A stretch of DNA of 64,000 nt from Haemophilus parainfluenzae (GCF_900638025.1 NZ_LR134481.1:1798001-1862000); one strand, 5' to 3'. Shown: positions 35,047-45,770, counted from the stretch's first letter. Program-made: numbers and translations. Notes: generated by a model not told the origin, from the sequence alone.

Positions 35047-35816
35047 TGAGTCGCTTACTACGTAATATTTTTATGTTTGTGGTGTACGCTTATTTGTATA
35101 TCCCAATTATTATCTTGGTGACTAACTCCTTTAATGAAGACCGTTATGGTTTAAGTTGGAAAGGTTTTAGTTGGAACTGGTATGAGCGTTTATTTAATAA
35201 CGATACCTTAATCCAAGCTGCGTTCCACTCTGTCACGATTGCTTTCTTTGCCGCAACCTTAGCAACTATTGTGGGTGGTTTAACCGCGATTGCACTTTAT
35301 CGCTATCGTTTCCGCGGAAAACAAGCGGTAAGTGGCATGTTATTTATTGTCATGATGTCACCAGATATCGTGATGGCGGTTTCTCTACTTGCCTTATTCA
35401 TGGTTGTAGGAATTTCGTTAGGTTTCTGGTCATTATTATTGGCACACGTAACGTTCTGTTTACCTTATGTTACCGTGACGATTTTCTCTCGCTTAAATGG
35501 CTTTGATGCCAGAATGCTTGAAGCAGCAAAAGATTTAGGTGCGAGTGAAGTCACGATTTTACGTAAAATTATTCTACCACTTGCCTTACCGGCTGTCGTA
35601 TCTGGTTGGTTGTTAAGCTTTACTATTTCACTAGATGATGTTGTTGTATCCTCTTTCGTAAGTGGTGTAAGCTATGAAATCCTACCGTTGCGTATCTTCT
35701 CACTTGTAAAAACAGGTGTAACACCGGAAGTAAACGCATTAGCAACGATTATGATCGTGCTTTCATTAGGGTTAGTCATTTTAAGCCAATTAATTGCACG
35801 TAAAAATAATCATTAA
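35046..35816 (+). CDS. potC: Spermidine/putrescine ABC transporter permease PotC
   Basis: The second permease, 256 aa, with six membrane segments and its own EAA loop (EAAKDLGASEVTILRKIILP near 160). Its ATG overlaps the potB stop as TAATG. Two hairpins (35864-35914) separate it from potD, so the binding protein may be made in different amounts from the membrane complex. Confidence 0.95.
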   Translation: MSRLLRNIFMFVVYAYLYIPIIILVTNSFNEDRYGLSWKGFSWNWYERLFNNDTLIQAAFHSVTIAFFAATLATIVGGLTAIALYRYRFRGKQAVSGMLFIVMMSPDIVMAVSLLALFMVVGISLGFWSLLLAHVTFCLPYVTVTIFSRLNGFDARMLEAAKDLGASEVTILRKIILPLALPAVVSGWLLSFTISLDDVVVSSFVSGVSYEILPLRIFSLVKTGVTPEVNALATIMIVLSLGLVILSQLIARKNNH

Positions 35817-35863
35817 ACATTGATATAAAAAGGTTTCACAAATCTTTTAAGATCAAATAGAAT

Positions 35864-35914
35864 ACGCCTTGACGCACAATCAAGGCGTTTTTTTATACCT
35901 GCATTAATGCAGGT
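35864..35914 (+). terminator. Tandem hairpins between potC and potD
   Basis: First hairpin: ACGCCTTGA / TCAAGGCGT with a 7-base loop and a T-run (35864-35894), a good terminator. Second: the 18-bp perfect palindrome ACCTGCATTAATGCAGGT (35897-35914), followed by GGTTTTTT. The potD ribosome site follows 20 bases on. Confidence 0.75.
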
Positions 35915-35950
35915 GGTTTTTTACCCCTCTTTTACGGAGAACAGAGAAAA

Positions 35951-37033
35951 ATGAAAAAATTTGCAGGTTTGCTTACTGCGGGTTTAGTTGCCGCTACATT
36001 AACTGCTTGTAACGACAAAGAAGCCAAGTCTGATGCAACAAAAGCACAGGCTCCAGCAAATGATACTGTGTATTTATATACTTGGACTGAATATGTACCA
36101 GATGGTCTTTTGGATGACTTCACAAAAGAAACTGGTATCAAAGTTATTGTAGCAAGTCTTGAATCTAATGAAACGATGTATGCCAAAATGAAAACCCAAG
36201 GTGATGCAGGCGGTTATGATGTGATTGCACCATCTAACTACTTCGTATCTAAAATGGCACGAGAAGGCATGCTACAAGAATTAGATCACAGTAAATTACC
36301 TGTTATCAAAGAATTAGACCCTGATTGGCTCAACAAACCTTATGATAAAGGCAATAAATACTCACTTCCTCAGTTGTTAGGTGCGCCAGGTATTGCATTT
36401 AATACCAATACCTATAAAGGTTCTGACTTCACTTCTTGGGGCGATTTCTGGAAACCTGAATATGCAAACAAAATCCAATTATTAGATGATGCGCGTGAAG
36501 TGTTCAATATTGCGTTATTAAAAATTGGTCAAGATCCAAACACCAAAGATCCTGCAATTATCAAGCAAGCTTATGAAGAGTTGTTAAAACTACGTCCAAA
36601 CGTACTTTCTTTCAATTCTGATAACCCTGCAAACTCTTTTATCTCTGGTGAAGTGGAATTAGGTCAGTTATGGAATGGTTCTGTACGTATCGCAAAAAAA
36701 GAACAAGCGCCATTAAATATGGTGTTCCCAAAAGAAGGTCCTGTTCTTTGGGTTGATACTTTAGCGATTCCTAAAACCTCTAAAAACCCAGATGGTGCAC
36801 ACAAGTTAATTAACTACTTATTAGGTGCAAAAGCAGCGGAAAAATTGACTTTAGCAATTGGTTACCCAACAGCTAACCTTGAAGCGAAAAAAGTACTTCC
36901 AAAAGAAATTACAGAAGATCCATCTATTTATCCACCAGCAGAAATCCTTCAAAAAAGCTACTGGCAAGATGATGTAGGTGATGCAATTCAATACTATGAA
37001 CAGTATTACCAAGAGTTAAAAGCAGCAAAATAA
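35951..37033 (+). CDS. potD: Spermidine/putrescine-binding protein PotD
   Basis: A 360-aa periplasmic solute-binding protein of the polyamine importer. The leader ends in TLTAC (Cys 20), a lipobox, so it is probably lipid-anchored; E. coli PotD is soluble. The mature part opens YLYTWTEYVPDGLLDDF, typical of PotD/PotF, and keeps the aromatic and acidic pocket residues in that stretch and in VWVDTLAIP. Adjacent potABC supports the call. H. influenzae carries two potD-type genes; which one this is cannot be told. Confidence 0.95.
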   Translation: MKKFAGLLTAGLVAATLTACNDKEAKSDATKAQAPANDTVYLYTWTEYVPDGLLDDFTKETGIKVIVASLESNETMYAKMKTQGDAGGYDVIAPSNYFVSKMAREGMLQELDHSKLPVIKELDPDWLNKPYDKGNKYSLPQLLGAPGIAFNTNTYKGSDFTSWGDFWKPEYANKIQLLDDAREVFNIALLKIGQDPNTKDPAIIKQAYEELLKLRPNVLSFNSDNPANSFISGEVELGQLWNGSVRIAKKEQAPLNMVFPKEGPVLWVDTLAIPKTSKNPDGAHKLINYLLGAKAAEKLTLAIGYPTANLEAKKVLPKEITEDPSIYPPAEILQKSYWQDDVGDAIQYYEQYYQELKAAK

Positions 37034-37052
37034 TGCGTTTTTAAGTGATAAC

Positions 37053-37088
37053 AAAAAGAGCGGTCAGATCAATTTGACCGTTCTTTTT
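37053..37088 (+). terminator. potD terminator
   Basis: AAAAAGAGCGGTCA / TGACCGTTCTTTTT stem with an 8-base loop and T-rich tail. Its arms are related to, but differ from, the uptake sequence. Confidence 0.85.
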
Positions 37089-37110
37089 ATATTTACTGTT
37101 TTTAAAGAAA

Positions 37111-38451
37111 CTATTTATAGCGTTTTTTTAACGAGTTTTTATCTTGCTCTTGTAAACGCTCAAGTTTTTCTTTAATCTGAATTTCCATGCCTCGGTTAGT
37201 TGGGAAATAATACTGCGTATCTTTCAGTTCTGGTGGGAAGTAATTTTCTCCTGCAGCATAAGCATTTGGTTCATCATGTGCATAACGATATTCAGCGCCA
37301 TAACCTAATTCTTTCATTAAAGCCGTTGGCGCATTACGTAAATGAGGTGGCACATCGAAATCAGGAAACTCTTTTGCATGTTGTTTGGCTGCATTAAATG
37401 CGTTGTAAACCGCATTACTCTTCGGAGCTACAGCCAAATAAATAATGGCTTGCGCAATGGCTCGCTCTCCTTCATAAGCGCCCACTCTTGTAAAACAATC
37501 CCAAGCCGCTAGTGCAACTTGCATTGCTCTTGGGTCAGCATTACCCACATCTTCTGAGGCAATCGCTAATAAACGTCGTGCAACATAAAGCGGATCGCCG
37601 CCTGCAGTAATAATTCGTGCATACCAGTAAAGCGCCGCATCTGCTGCTGAACCTCGAATGGATTTATGTAAAGCAGAAATCAAATCATAAAAACGATCGC
37701 CTTGTTTATCAAAACGCGCTTGTCTCTCACCTAATACTTCTTTCAACAAAGTGCGGTCTAATTTTTTACCGTTTTCTGTGTCAGAAGCCATATCCACCAT
37801 CAGTTCAAGACAGTTTAAAGCCAGGCGAGCATCACCATTCACATATTCGGCTAATACCTGTAGTAAATTCTCTTCTAAAATTAACCGTTCTTTACCTAAT
37901 CCTCGCTCAGGATCAGAAATCGCCAGCTTTAGAACTTGTTCGATTTCAGCAACTGTCAATGACTTAAGGAGATAAACTCTCGCACGAGAAAGCAATGCAT
38001 TATTTAATTCAAAGGAAGGATTTTCCGTTGTTGCACCAATAAAAATAATCGTCCCATCTTCAATATGGGGTAAAAACGCATCTTGTTGGCTTTTGTTAAA
38101 GCGATGCACTTCATCCACAAATAAAATCGTTTGGCGATCTGCAAGTCGATTTTGTTTCGCACGCTCAATTGATTCTCGAATTTCTTTCACGCCACTTGTT
38201 ACCGCTGAAATCCGTTCAACTTCTGCATTGATACGATGAGCAATAACTTCTACCAGTGTTGTTTTACCTGTACCCGGCGGTCCCCACAAAATCATAGAAT
38301 GAACATGCCCTGCTTGAATTGCTTTACGAAGAGGCTTTCCTTCCCCAATTAAATGCGTCTGTCCATAATATTGTTCCAAATTTGTTGGACGCATACGAGC
38401 AGCTAAAGGGCGAAAGTCATTTTCAGCAAAATCAAAATTCAGATTAGACAT
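37111..38451 (-). CDS. rarA: Replication-associated recombination protein RarA (MgsA)
   Basis: A 446-aa AAA+ ATPase acting at stalled replication forks. Walker A is [12 protein letters not shown] near 59-70, Walker [17 protein letters not shown], sensor 1 [13 protein letters not shown], followed by the clamp-loader-like helical and tetramerisation domains. It is last in the lrp-ftsK-lolA-rarA run, the same order as in E. coli; serS, next there, is absent and potD faces it instead. Confidence 0.95.
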   Translation of the reverse strand: MSNLNFDFAENDFRPLAARMRPTNLEQYYGQTHLIGEGKPLRKAIQAGHVHSMILWGPPGTGKTTLVEVIAHRINAEVERISAVTSGVKEIRESIERAKQNRLADRQTILFVDEVHRFNKSQQDAFLPHIEDGTIIFIGATTENPSFELNNALLSRARVYLLKSLTVAEIEQVLKLAISDPERGLGKERLILEENLLQVLAEYVNGDARLALNCLELMVDMASDTENGKKLDRTLLKEVLGERQARFDKQGDRFYDLISALHKSIRGSAADAALYWYARIITAGGDPLYVARRLLAIASEDVGNADPRAMQVALAAWDCFTRVGAYEGERAIAQAIIYLAVAPKSNAVYNAFNAAKQHAKEFPDFDVPPHLRNAPTALMKELGYGAEYRYAHDEPNAYAAGENYFPPELKDTQYYFPTNRGMEIQIKEKLERLQEQDKNSLKKRYK

Positions 38452-38504
38452 ATTCTTTCCTTAATAAGCAAAAGATGTGAAAATTATCATTCACACCTTA
38501 TGAA

Positions 38505-39131
38505 TTATTTTTTACTTTTACGTTGGTCATCCAATTCCACACCTTTCGGTACGCTAAATTGGAATAAGCTATCAGCTAGTGTTTGATTCGTAATGTTACG
38601 CAACACATAAAGATTGGTTTGGCCATCTTTTTCTGTGGTGCTGAAATTTTTTAACACACCATTTGTATCTACACGAATATCAAACTGTTTAATGTTGCTA
38701 TTTTTTGCCTTTGGTTTTAGCACAAATGTATCTGCATTCTGCGTCACTGAATACTGATTCCAGTGGTTTTTATCGTTACTGGTTAAAAGGACGAAAGGGG
38801 TATTATTTACCGCATCCTTTACCCATTGAGCTGTCACTTGTTGCACAAATGGATCGTAATACCAAAGGGTTTTGCCATCTGCAATAATTTGTGTTTCTTG
38901 CGGTAATTTGGTATCCATACGGAAAAGATTTGGACGTTTAATTTGAAGTTTCCCACTTCCTTGTTGAACGTTTTTACCGCCAGCAGACGTCACAATTTGA
39001 GAGAAATCAGCACTTAATACCGTCACTTGATTTAAGCGATTTTGCAGCTCATCTGCGGCATCAGCAAAAGCAAAGTTACTTGCGCTTAAAAGTGCAGTAA
39101 GTGCGGTCATTTTTATTAATGTTTTTTTCAT
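38505..39131 (-). CDS. lolA: Outer-membrane lipoprotein carrier protein LolA
   Basis: A periplasmic chaperone of 208 aa that receives lipoproteins from LolCDE and passes them to LolB. It has a signal peptide cut near [13 protein letters not shown] (about residue 24) and the LolA fold, with [19 protein letters not shown] and [16 protein letters not shown]. It lies 36 bp after ftsK. lolC (1.3 kb) and lolB (49.1 kb) are in the same window but in separate operons. Confidence 0.95.
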   Translation of the reverse strand: MKKTLIKMTALTALLSASNFAFADAADELQNRLNQVTVLSADFSQIVTSAGGKNVQQGSGKLQIKRPNLFRMDTKLPQETQIIADGKTLWYYDPFVQQVTAQWVKDAVNNTPFVLLTSNDKNHWNQYSVTQNADTFVLKPKAKNSNIKQFDIRVDTNGVLKNFSTTEKDGQTNLYVLRNITNQTLADSLFQFSVPKGVELDDQRKSKK

Positions 39132-39167
39132 TCTACTTTCCTTTTTGTAAAGTGAAATTTAAGAGAA

Positions 39168-41957
39168 TTAATATTCGGAACGTCGGGCTAAAATTTCTCG
39201 TTTTCCATTTGTCATAGGACCTAAAATGCCTTGTTCTTCAAGCTGATCCATAATTCGAGCTGCTCGGTTAAACCCCACACTAAATTTACGTTGAACATAA
39301 GAGGTTGACGTATTGCCAGTACTTAATACAAACTCCACAACGTCATCAAATAACACATCAAGATCGCCACTGCTTGCCGTTGATTTCTCACCTGAGTATT
39401 CATCATCCGCGCCGTCTAAAATGCCATCAATATAATTCGGTTTACCTCTTGCTCGCCAATCATCAGCTACTCTTGCAACCTCATCATCGCTCATAAAGGC
39501 GCCATGTACTCGAATAAGATCCGACGAACCTTGACCTGAATATAACATGTCACCACGCCCCAATAAGGCTTCAGCACCGCCTTGATCCAGAATCGTTCTA
39601 GAGTCAATTTTGCTTGCTACCGTAAAAGCAATACGACTCGGAATATTGGCTTTAATTAAACCAGTTATAACATCAACTGAAGGACGTTGCGTTGCTAAAA
39701 TAAGGTGAATACCAATGGCTCGGGCTTTTTGTGCTAAGCGAGCAATTAATTCTTCAATTTGTTTACCCGCTACCATCATTAAGTCAGCAAACTCATCAAC
39801 AATTAGGACTATATAACTTAATTTTTCTAATGGTGGCGGCATTTTATCCATTGTATCACCTGGCTTCCAAATTGGATTTGGAATAGGCATATTCAGTTTT
39901 TCATATTCTTCAATTTTTTCATTATAACCTTCAATATTACGCACACGTAAAGCTGATAGTAATTGGTAGCGACGTTCCATTTCATCTACACACCAACGTA
40001 GTGCATTCGCTGCTTTTTTCATATCAGTCACAACTGGAGTCAGTAAGTGAGGAATATCGTTATAAATAGAAAGCTCGACCACTTTTGGATCTATCATAAT
40101 AAATTTCACTTCATCGGGTCTGACACGGAAAAGTAAACTTAAAATCATAGTATTCACTCCAACAGATTTCCCTGAACCTGTTGATCCCGCAACCAGCAAA
40201 TGAGGCATTTTAGCCAAATCTACAATGACAGAATTTCCTCCAATATCTTTCCCCAAAGCCATTGAAAGTAATGATGTTGACGAGCGGAACTCATTACTAT
40301 CAAGTACATCACGCAATGGTACCATTTGTCGATGAGCATTCGGTGTTTCAATACCAATATAAGGTTTGCCTGGAATCACTTCCGCTACACGGATCGCGCG
40401 GAACATTAAGGCTCTGGCTAAATCGGTATCAATACTCGTTACTTTTGATGCTTTTACGCCTGGTTGTAACTCCAATTCATAGCGAGTCACTACAGGCCCC
40501 ACCAACACATCTTGTACTTTCGCTTTTACATTAAAATTCTTTAATTGTTGTTCTATACGTGCGGATGTGTCTAAAATTTCTTTACGCGTAATATCTTGAG
40601 CCTGTGTAGGACGATGCTCAAGTAAATCTAAACTTGGTAAAGGTGTTGTCGGTTTCTCTCGTTTATTCGTTGGTTGTTGAAATGCTGGATGAATAAGCGT
40701 ATCAGAATATGGCTTATAGGTTATTTCATCGCTATTCTCAGTATAAATTTCACGCTCTTTAGTTGGTGAAACCGCTGGCTCATGTAAGATCACTTTTAAT
40801 GCATCTTCAGCATTTGAGGCTTTCGCTCGAGCTTCCATTTCTTGCAAACGAGCTTGCTCTTGCTCTGCAAACTGACGAGCTAATTCATCTTCTAAACCAT
40901 CATTGTCTGATTCTAAAGATTCATCATAAGTTGGATAAAGTGCGGTTGTGTTTTCAGGTATTTTGAGTGACACTTTGGGCATCATATTTTCTTCAAAAAT
41001 ATCATCTGAATCATCCACACTTTGGTGATTCACTTGTGAATTTTTCCATGTGACTGAAAAATCTTCTTTTGTTGGTAATTCAACGGAAGAGGCGGTGGAA
41101 ATAGATACATGAGGTAAATGGTCAGATTCAACCGTAAAACCTTTAAACTTATCTTCTAATTTTTCAACATCTGCAGACTCTGAAGCACTTGTTGAGGATA
41201 GCCCACTGATATTTATCAGTTGTTCTGATTTAAAAAAGGTATTATCTACCTCTTCCTCTTTTTTATTTTCTGTATATCCAGTTCCTAATTGAGAATGGGA
41301 GAAAGAAAGCGCTTGAGAGGAATCAACCACGATTTGTTCAAGATCATCCACAGAAGTATGCTCGGTTTGCTTTTCTTCTGCTGGCTGATTTTTCATGGTT
41401 AACCAATGATAGAACTTCACCATTAAACGGATTAATGATGCACCTGAACAGAAAATAAAGCCAATTACTGCACAAATAAAACCGACTAAGATGCAACCAA
41501 ACTTACCAAGCAAAGGGTATAAATTTACTACTAAGCTACCACCCAAGACACCTCCAGCTAAGTAATAGTTCGTATTTGAAAGCAACAGTGTCGCCATCAT
41601 CGTTAAACCAACGATGAAAATAATAAATCCAAAAGAACGCAATAAAATGCGAGTCACAGAAATAACATGAACAGCTTTTGTTTTTAATAAAAAAATAGGT
41701 ACAAGGAAGATTATAAATGGGATAAGATGGCCCATATAGCCTAAAAAAATAAAAAACGTATCAATCATCCAAGCACCCAAAGCACCTGCCTTATTAATAG
41801 TTTCAGTCTGAAAACTTGCTGTTGACCAAGAATTGTCCAATGGTGTATAACTTGACCATGCGACAATTAGATATAAACCTAAGAGTGCAACCAATCCGAG
41901 TAATAACTCGGCTAAATATTGTTTAGGCGTAAATCTTTTTGTAATTCGTTTAATCAT
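39168..41957 (-). CDS. ftsK: DNA translocase FtsK
   Basis: A 929-aa septal DNA pump that coordinates chromosome dimer resolution with division. Four membrane segments occupy the first 180 residues. A fairly short acidic linker follows, then the motor domain with Walker A VAGSTGSGKSVGVN and Walker B IVLIVDEFADLMMV, the ATQRPSVDVITG motif, and a C-terminal winged-helix gamma domain (FSVGFNRAARIMDQLEEQGI). E. coli FtsK is about 1330 aa, the difference being the linker. It starts three bases after lrp ends. Confidence 0.96.
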   Translation of the reverse strand: MIKRITKRFTPKQYLAELLLGLVALLGLYLIVAWSSYTPLDNSWSTASFQTETINKAGALGAWMIDTFFIFLGYMGHLIPFIIFLVPIFLLKTKAVHVISVTRILLRSFGFIIFIVGLTMMATLLLSNTNYYLAGGVLGGSLVVNLYPLLGKFGCILVGFICAVIGFIFCSGASLIRLMVKFYHWLTMKNQPAEEKQTEHTSVDDLEQIVVDSSQALSFSHSQLGTGYTENKKEEEVDNTFFKSEQLINISGLSSTSASESADVEKLEDKFKGFTVESDHLPHVSISTASSVELPTKEDFSVTWKNSQVNHQSVDDSDDIFEENMMPKVSLKIPENTTALYPTYDESLESDNDGLEDELARQFAEQEQARLQEMEARAKASNAEDALKVILHEPAVSPTKEREIYTENSDEITYKPYSDTLIHPAFQQPTNKREKPTTPLPSLDLLEHRPTQAQDITRKEILDTSARIEQQLKNFNVKAKVQDVLVGPVVTRYELELQPGVKASKVTSIDTDLARALMFRAIRVAEVIPGKPYIGIETPNAHRQMVPLRDVLDSNEFRSSTSLLSMALGKDIGGNSVIVDLAKMPHLLVAGSTGSGKSVGVNTMILSLLFRVRPDEVKFIMIDPKVVELSIYNDIPHLLTPVVTDMKKAANALRWCVDEMERRYQLLSALRVRNIEGYNEKIEEYEKLNMPIPNPIWKPGDTMDKMPPPLEKLSYIVLIVDEFADLMMVAGKQIEELIARLAQKARAIGIHLILATQRPSVDVITGLIKANIPSRIAFTVASKIDSRTILDQGGAEALLGRGDMLYSGQGSSDLIRVHGAFMSDDEVARVADDWRARGKPNYIDGILDGADDEYSGEKSTASSGDLDVLFDDVVEFVLSTGNTSTSYVQRKFSVGFNRAARIMDQLEEQGILGPMTNGKREILARRSEY

Positions 41958-41960
41958 TTT

Positions 41961-42440
41961 TTATTTTAGTACGAGATAATTAGTTTGTTTCACTTCTTCC
42001 ATTACAACATAAGTTCGAGTGTCATTCACACCTGGCAAATGCAACAATGTAGTACCTAATAATTTTCGATATTCTGCCATATCCGCTACACGTGTTTTGA
42101 GTAAATAATCAAAATCGCCCGATACCAAATGACATTCAAGAATTTCATCAAGCGCTTGAATCGCCGCATTAAATTCTTCGAAAACATCGGGTTTACCACG
42201 CACGAGCGTGATTTCAACGATCACCAATAAAGGGGCATCCAATAATTCAGGATTTAATAGGGCACGATACCCCATTATGACACCTTGTTTTTCTAGGCGT
42301 TTTACCCTTTCTAAACAAGGTGTTGGCGATAACCCAATTTTTTTTGATAAATCGATGTTCGAGATTTTACCATTGCGTTGTAATTCATTTAAGATTTTGA
42401 TATCAATGCTATCCAACGCTTTATTTAATTTCTTTTCCAT
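41961..42440 (-). CDS. lrp: Leucine-responsive regulatory protein Lrp
   Basis: A 159-aa global regulator of amino acid metabolism. The N-terminal helix-turn-helix is visible as ILNELQRNGKISNIDLSKKI then LSPTPCLERVKRLEKQGVI. The C-terminal AsnC/Lrp effector domain includes ECHLVSGDFDYLLKTRVADM. It precedes ftsK as in E. coli and has its own promoter region upstream (about 80 bp to radA). Confidence 0.95.
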   Translation of the reverse strand: MEKKLNKALDSIDIKILNELQRNGKISNIDLSKKIGLSPTPCLERVKRLEKQGVIMGYRALLNPELLDAPLLVIVEITLVRGKPDVFEEFNAAIQALDEILECHLVSGDFDYLLKTRVADMAEYRKLLGTTLLHLPGVNDTRTYVVMEEVKQTNYLVLK

Positions 42441-42522
42441 AACCTTTCCTTATGTACGGCGCATATTCTATCTAATTTATCAAAAACTTTCAGTAATCAG
42501 ACAACAGTAGGACAACGTTTTT

Positions 42523-43902
42523 TTAGAAATTATCCAAAATGGCAAGTGCATCAGCGAGTTTTTTCACCGTAAAAACGTCCATATTCTCAACCGCACTTTT
42601 CGGCTTATTGGCAAAAGGGACGATCGCGCGTTTAAAACCATGTTTTGCCGCTTCACTAATACGTTCTTGACCACTGGTTACCGGTCGAATTTCACCGGCT
42701 AACCCAACTTCCCCAAAGACAACTAAATCTTGTGGCAACGGTCGATTACGGAAACTGGAAATTAATGCAAGTAACAATGCAAGATCCGCCCCAGTTTCCC
42801 CGACTTTTACACCACCAACGACATTGACAAAAACATCTTGATCTGACATTTGTAATCCACCATGGCGATGCAATACTGCAAGCAATAAGGCTAAACGATT
42901 TTGTTCTAGTCCTACTGCCACACGACGCGGATTAGCGAGCATGGAATGATCCACCAATGCTTGAATTTCAACCAAAAGCGGACGGGTGCCTTCCCAAAGT
43001 ACCATGACCGAGCTACCAGGCGTTTGTTCATCTCCTCGGCTTAAGAAAATCGCCGATGGATTTTTCACTTCGCGCAGGCCTTGCTCTGTCATACCGAATA
43101 CACCCAGCTCATTCACTGCGCCAAAACGGTTTTTATGGCTACGTAACGTACGGAAACGGGAATCTGCCTCCCCTTCCAGCAATAACGAACAGTCAATGGC
43201 ATGTTCCAATACTTTCGGACCTGCGAGGGTGCCGTCTTTAGTGACATGCCCAACCATAATGATAGCAACCTGTCGTGTTTTAGCATAACGAGTCAGGAAA
43301 GAGGCACATTCACGCACTTGTGCCACACTTCCTGGAGAAGATTGAATATCTGAAAGGTGCATAACCTGGATCGAATCCACCACAATAATTTGAGGTTTCA
43401 ACTGATCCGCCAAATTACAAATTTGCTCAACAGACGTTTCAGATAACATATTTAATTTATCTGTCGGTAGATTTAAGCGATTAGCCCGCATTGCCACTTG
43501 TTGAAGCGACTCTTCCCCTGTTACATAAAGTGCGGTCATATTTTTTGCTAATCCACACATCACTTGAAGTAACAAAGTACTTTTCCCCGCACCAGGATGC
43601 CCACCAATTAAAATGGCACTCCCTGGTACGATCCCGCCGCCTAATACGCGATCTAATTCTTTAAATCCACTGGTGAAACGCGGTGTTTCTTGTAAGCTAA
43701 TTTCAGAAAGTGTTTGGATTTTTGCACGGGTTTCTCCTGCATAACCACTAAAACGATCATTTTTTGCGGAATTTGAGGCTGAAATTAACCGCACTTCACT
43801 AATGGTATTCCACGCTTTACAGGCAGAACACTGCCCTTGCCAGCGCGAAAATTCAGCGCCACAATCATTACATACATAAGCGGTTTTAGGAGCTTTTGCC
43901 AT
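42523..43902 (-). CDS. radA: DNA repair protein RadA
   Basis: A RecA-like branch-migration helicase of 459 aa. The N-terminal zinc finger uses C11, C14, C25 and C28 (CNDCGAEFSRWQGQCSAC). Walker A is GGHPGAGKSTLLLQ near 98, the RadA-specific KNRFG lies in SHKNRFGAVNE, and the C-terminal third is Lon-protease-like without peptidase use. In H. influenzae this gene has also been called sms. In a naturally competent species it also helps extend recombination of taken-up DNA. Confidence 0.96.
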   Translation of the reverse strand: MAKAPKTAYVCNDCGAEFSRWQGQCSACKAWNTISEVRLISASNSAKNDRFSGYAGETRAKIQTLSEISLQETPRFTSGFKELDRVLGGGIVPGSAILIGGHPGAGKSTLLLQVMCGLAKNMTALYVTGEESLQQVAMRANRLNLPTDKLNMLSETSVEQICNLADQLKPQIIVVDSIQVMHLSDIQSSPGSVAQVRECASFLTRYAKTRQVAIIMVGHVTKDGTLAGPKVLEHAIDCSLLLEGEADSRFRTLRSHKNRFGAVNELGVFGMTEQGLREVKNPSAIFLSRGDEQTPGSSVMVLWEGTRPLLVEIQALVDHSMLANPRRVAVGLEQNRLALLLAVLHRHGGLQMSDQDVFVNVVGGVKVGETGADLALLLALISSFRNRPLPQDLVVFGEVGLAGEIRPVTSGQERISEAAKHGFKRAIVPFANKPKSAVENMDVFTVKKLADALAILDNF

Positions 43903-43928
43903 TTTTATTATCCTTTCGAGAAACTGTT

Positions 43929-44951
43929 TTATGCCATCAACATCATTAAACCAAGCATTCTTTCAAAATACGCACGGCTCTTTAATAACGCTTTTAACTT
44001 CTCAATAGTTTGAAAATTATCTTTTGTTTCGCTATGAAAGGTAATCAAGCCTTTTATTTCATTAAGGAAAAATTGATTACTTACTAATAACTCAACTGAT
44101 CGATTTTCTTCCAGTTTTTCAAACAAGGCTTTGTGGTCATCATAATAATGATAAAGATTGAAAAATGCGCCAACACGTTCAACGGTTTTCATAAAATCGA
44201 AAGCAAACACATCTGTTGGGAATGAAAGCGTTTCCTCAATCAATTGCTGCTCCATTTTCATGACAGTACTTAATTGTTCGCGAGAATTAACCGCACTTCC
44301 CTCACGTTCTTCTTTTAAGAAATCCCGCCATTTATTTAACCAATCTGTCAGAAGTGGTTTACTGGCTAGTTGGTAGCCTCGTTTCGCTTTACTTGCCGAA
44401 CTAAAATACACATCCTGTTCAAAAGGTAAAAGTGAGACAAAATAGAAAAGATCTGAAACAAGCCCTTCTTTTAATTCAAATTCAATTTCGCAGATAGGCT
44501 GCGTTTTCTCCCCTGACAGAATCTTCCCTTGATCAAAAGCCACTTCAATTTTTGATGCACCAAATGCAATCAACCAAAAAGTGCGGTTAAAATCTGTTGA
44601 GAAAATCGGCTGTAATGCAGCGGAAGGCAAGTGTTCAAATGGATACAATGACGTTAATTGTGCCGATGTAGGTACTGAATCATCAAGTATAGATAAATTA
44701 TATTCTGGACGGCTATGCAATCCACCAACCACTTTTCCGTCAGTTTTTAAGGTAAGTGTGAAATCATTATTTTCTCGACGGATACGCAATCCCATTTTTT
44801 GTTTCGCTAAAAAATGATCAGGATAATCAAAATAAGTATTTCCTAGAAAGATCGTATTTTGCTCTAAGATATTGAATTGATTTAGGTGTGTTTTTAGGAT
44901 ATCAAAAGCATCAGAGGTGACTGCAAGCTTTAATTCAACTTCATTACTCAT
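43929..44951 (-). CDS. CYTH-domain protein (YgiF-like, inorganic triphosphatase type)
   Basis: A 340-aa protein whose opening NEVELKLAV carries the ExExK signature of CYTH tunnel-fold enzymes. Further charged strand residues follow: GLRIRREN, TLKTDGKV, CEIEFELKEG. The E. coli homologue YgiF is an inorganic triphosphatase with a C-terminal CHAD domain; the C-terminal half here is helical and probably CHAD-like. I chose the ATG at 44951 (AAGGAAAAATAAA upstream) over a longer frame to 45005. Adenylate cyclase activity of class IV relatives is an alternative. Confidence 0.8.
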   Translation of the reverse strand: MSNEVELKLAVTSDAFDILKTHLNQFNILEQNTIFLGNTYFDYPDHFLAKQKMGLRIRRENNDFTLTLKTDGKVVGGLHSRPEYNLSILDDSVPTSAQLTSLYPFEHLPSAALQPIFSTDFNRTFWLIAFGASKIEVAFDQGKILSGEKTQPICEIEFELKEGLVSDLFYFVSLLPFEQDVYFSSASKAKRGYQLASKPLLTDWLNKWRDFLKEEREGSAVNSREQLSTVMKMEQQLIEETLSFPTDVFAFDFMKTVERVGAFFNLYHYYDDHKALFEKLEENRSVELLVSNQFFLNEIKGLITFHSETKDNFQTIEKLKALLKSRAYFERMLGLMMLMA

Positions 44952-45089
44952 TTTATTTTTCCTTATCAATTTTAACTGTTTAAATATACAGATAATTTTA
45001 TACAAATCAAGATCTTTTTCGTGTATTTCCTTATAAAATCAGGTAATATGCAACGGAAATTTTAACCCTTGTTATGGAGTAAAACACCT

Positions 45090-45770
45090 ATGGCAATGAA
45101 TAATATTCTCGGATTATTTGCCCATTCTCCTTTGAAGCCTCTGCAAAAACACTCAAAAAAAGTAACAGAATGCTGTGACTTACTGGTTCCATTTTTCAAA
45201 TATACGTTTTTAAAACAATGGAATGATGCAGAAAAAACACGTTTGGATATTTCTCAATGTGAACGTGAGGCTGATAGCTTAAAACGCGAAATTCGTTTGA
45301 AATTGCCTCGTGGTTTATTTTTACCTATTGATCGTACTGATTTGCTCGAATTAGTTACACAACAAGATAAATTAGCTAATTATGCTAAAGATATTGCTGG
45401 TCGTATGGTTGGTCGACAATTTGGTATTCCTGAAGAAATGCAGGAGGAATTTTTACATTATGTTCAGCGTAGCTTAGATTCTATTCATCAAGCACACTTG
45501 GTGATTGAAGAAATGGATAAATTACTTGAAACGGGTTTCAAAGGACGTGAGTTAACGTTAGTTAATAATATGATTCAAGAGCTTGATAGCATTGAAGATG
45601 ATACAGATCAAATGCAAATTAAGCTACGTAATATGCTCTATACGATTGAAAGTCATTACAATCCTATTGATGTGATGTTCCTATATAAAATCATCGAGTG
45701 GGTAGGCGTATTAGCTGATCAGGCTCAACGTGTTGGCTCTCGTATTGAATTAATGCTTGCTCGTTCCTAA
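45090..45770 (+). CDS. PhoU-like Pit accessory protein (TIGR00153/DUF47)
   Basis: A 226-aa all-helical protein of the DUF47 family, distantly related to PhoU. Features include QCEREADSLKREIRLKLPRGLF, DRTDLLELVTQQDKLANYAKDI and the paired acidic ELDSIEDDTDQ. Family members commonly sit directly before a Pit phosphate transporter, as here (35 bp gap), and are thought to modulate it. The ATG at 45090 has GGAGTAAAA upstream and is chosen over 45069. Confidence 0.88.
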   Translation: MAMNNILGLFAHSPLKPLQKHSKKVTECCDLLVPFFKYTFLKQWNDAEKTRLDISQCEREADSLKREIRLKLPRGLFLPIDRTDLLELVTQQDKLANYAKDIAGRMVGRQFGIPEEMQEEFLHYVQRSLDSIHQAHLVIEEMDKLLETGFKGRELTLVNNMIQELDSIEDDTDQMQIKLRNMLYTIESHYNPIDVMFLYKIIEWVGVLADQAQRVGSRIELMLARS

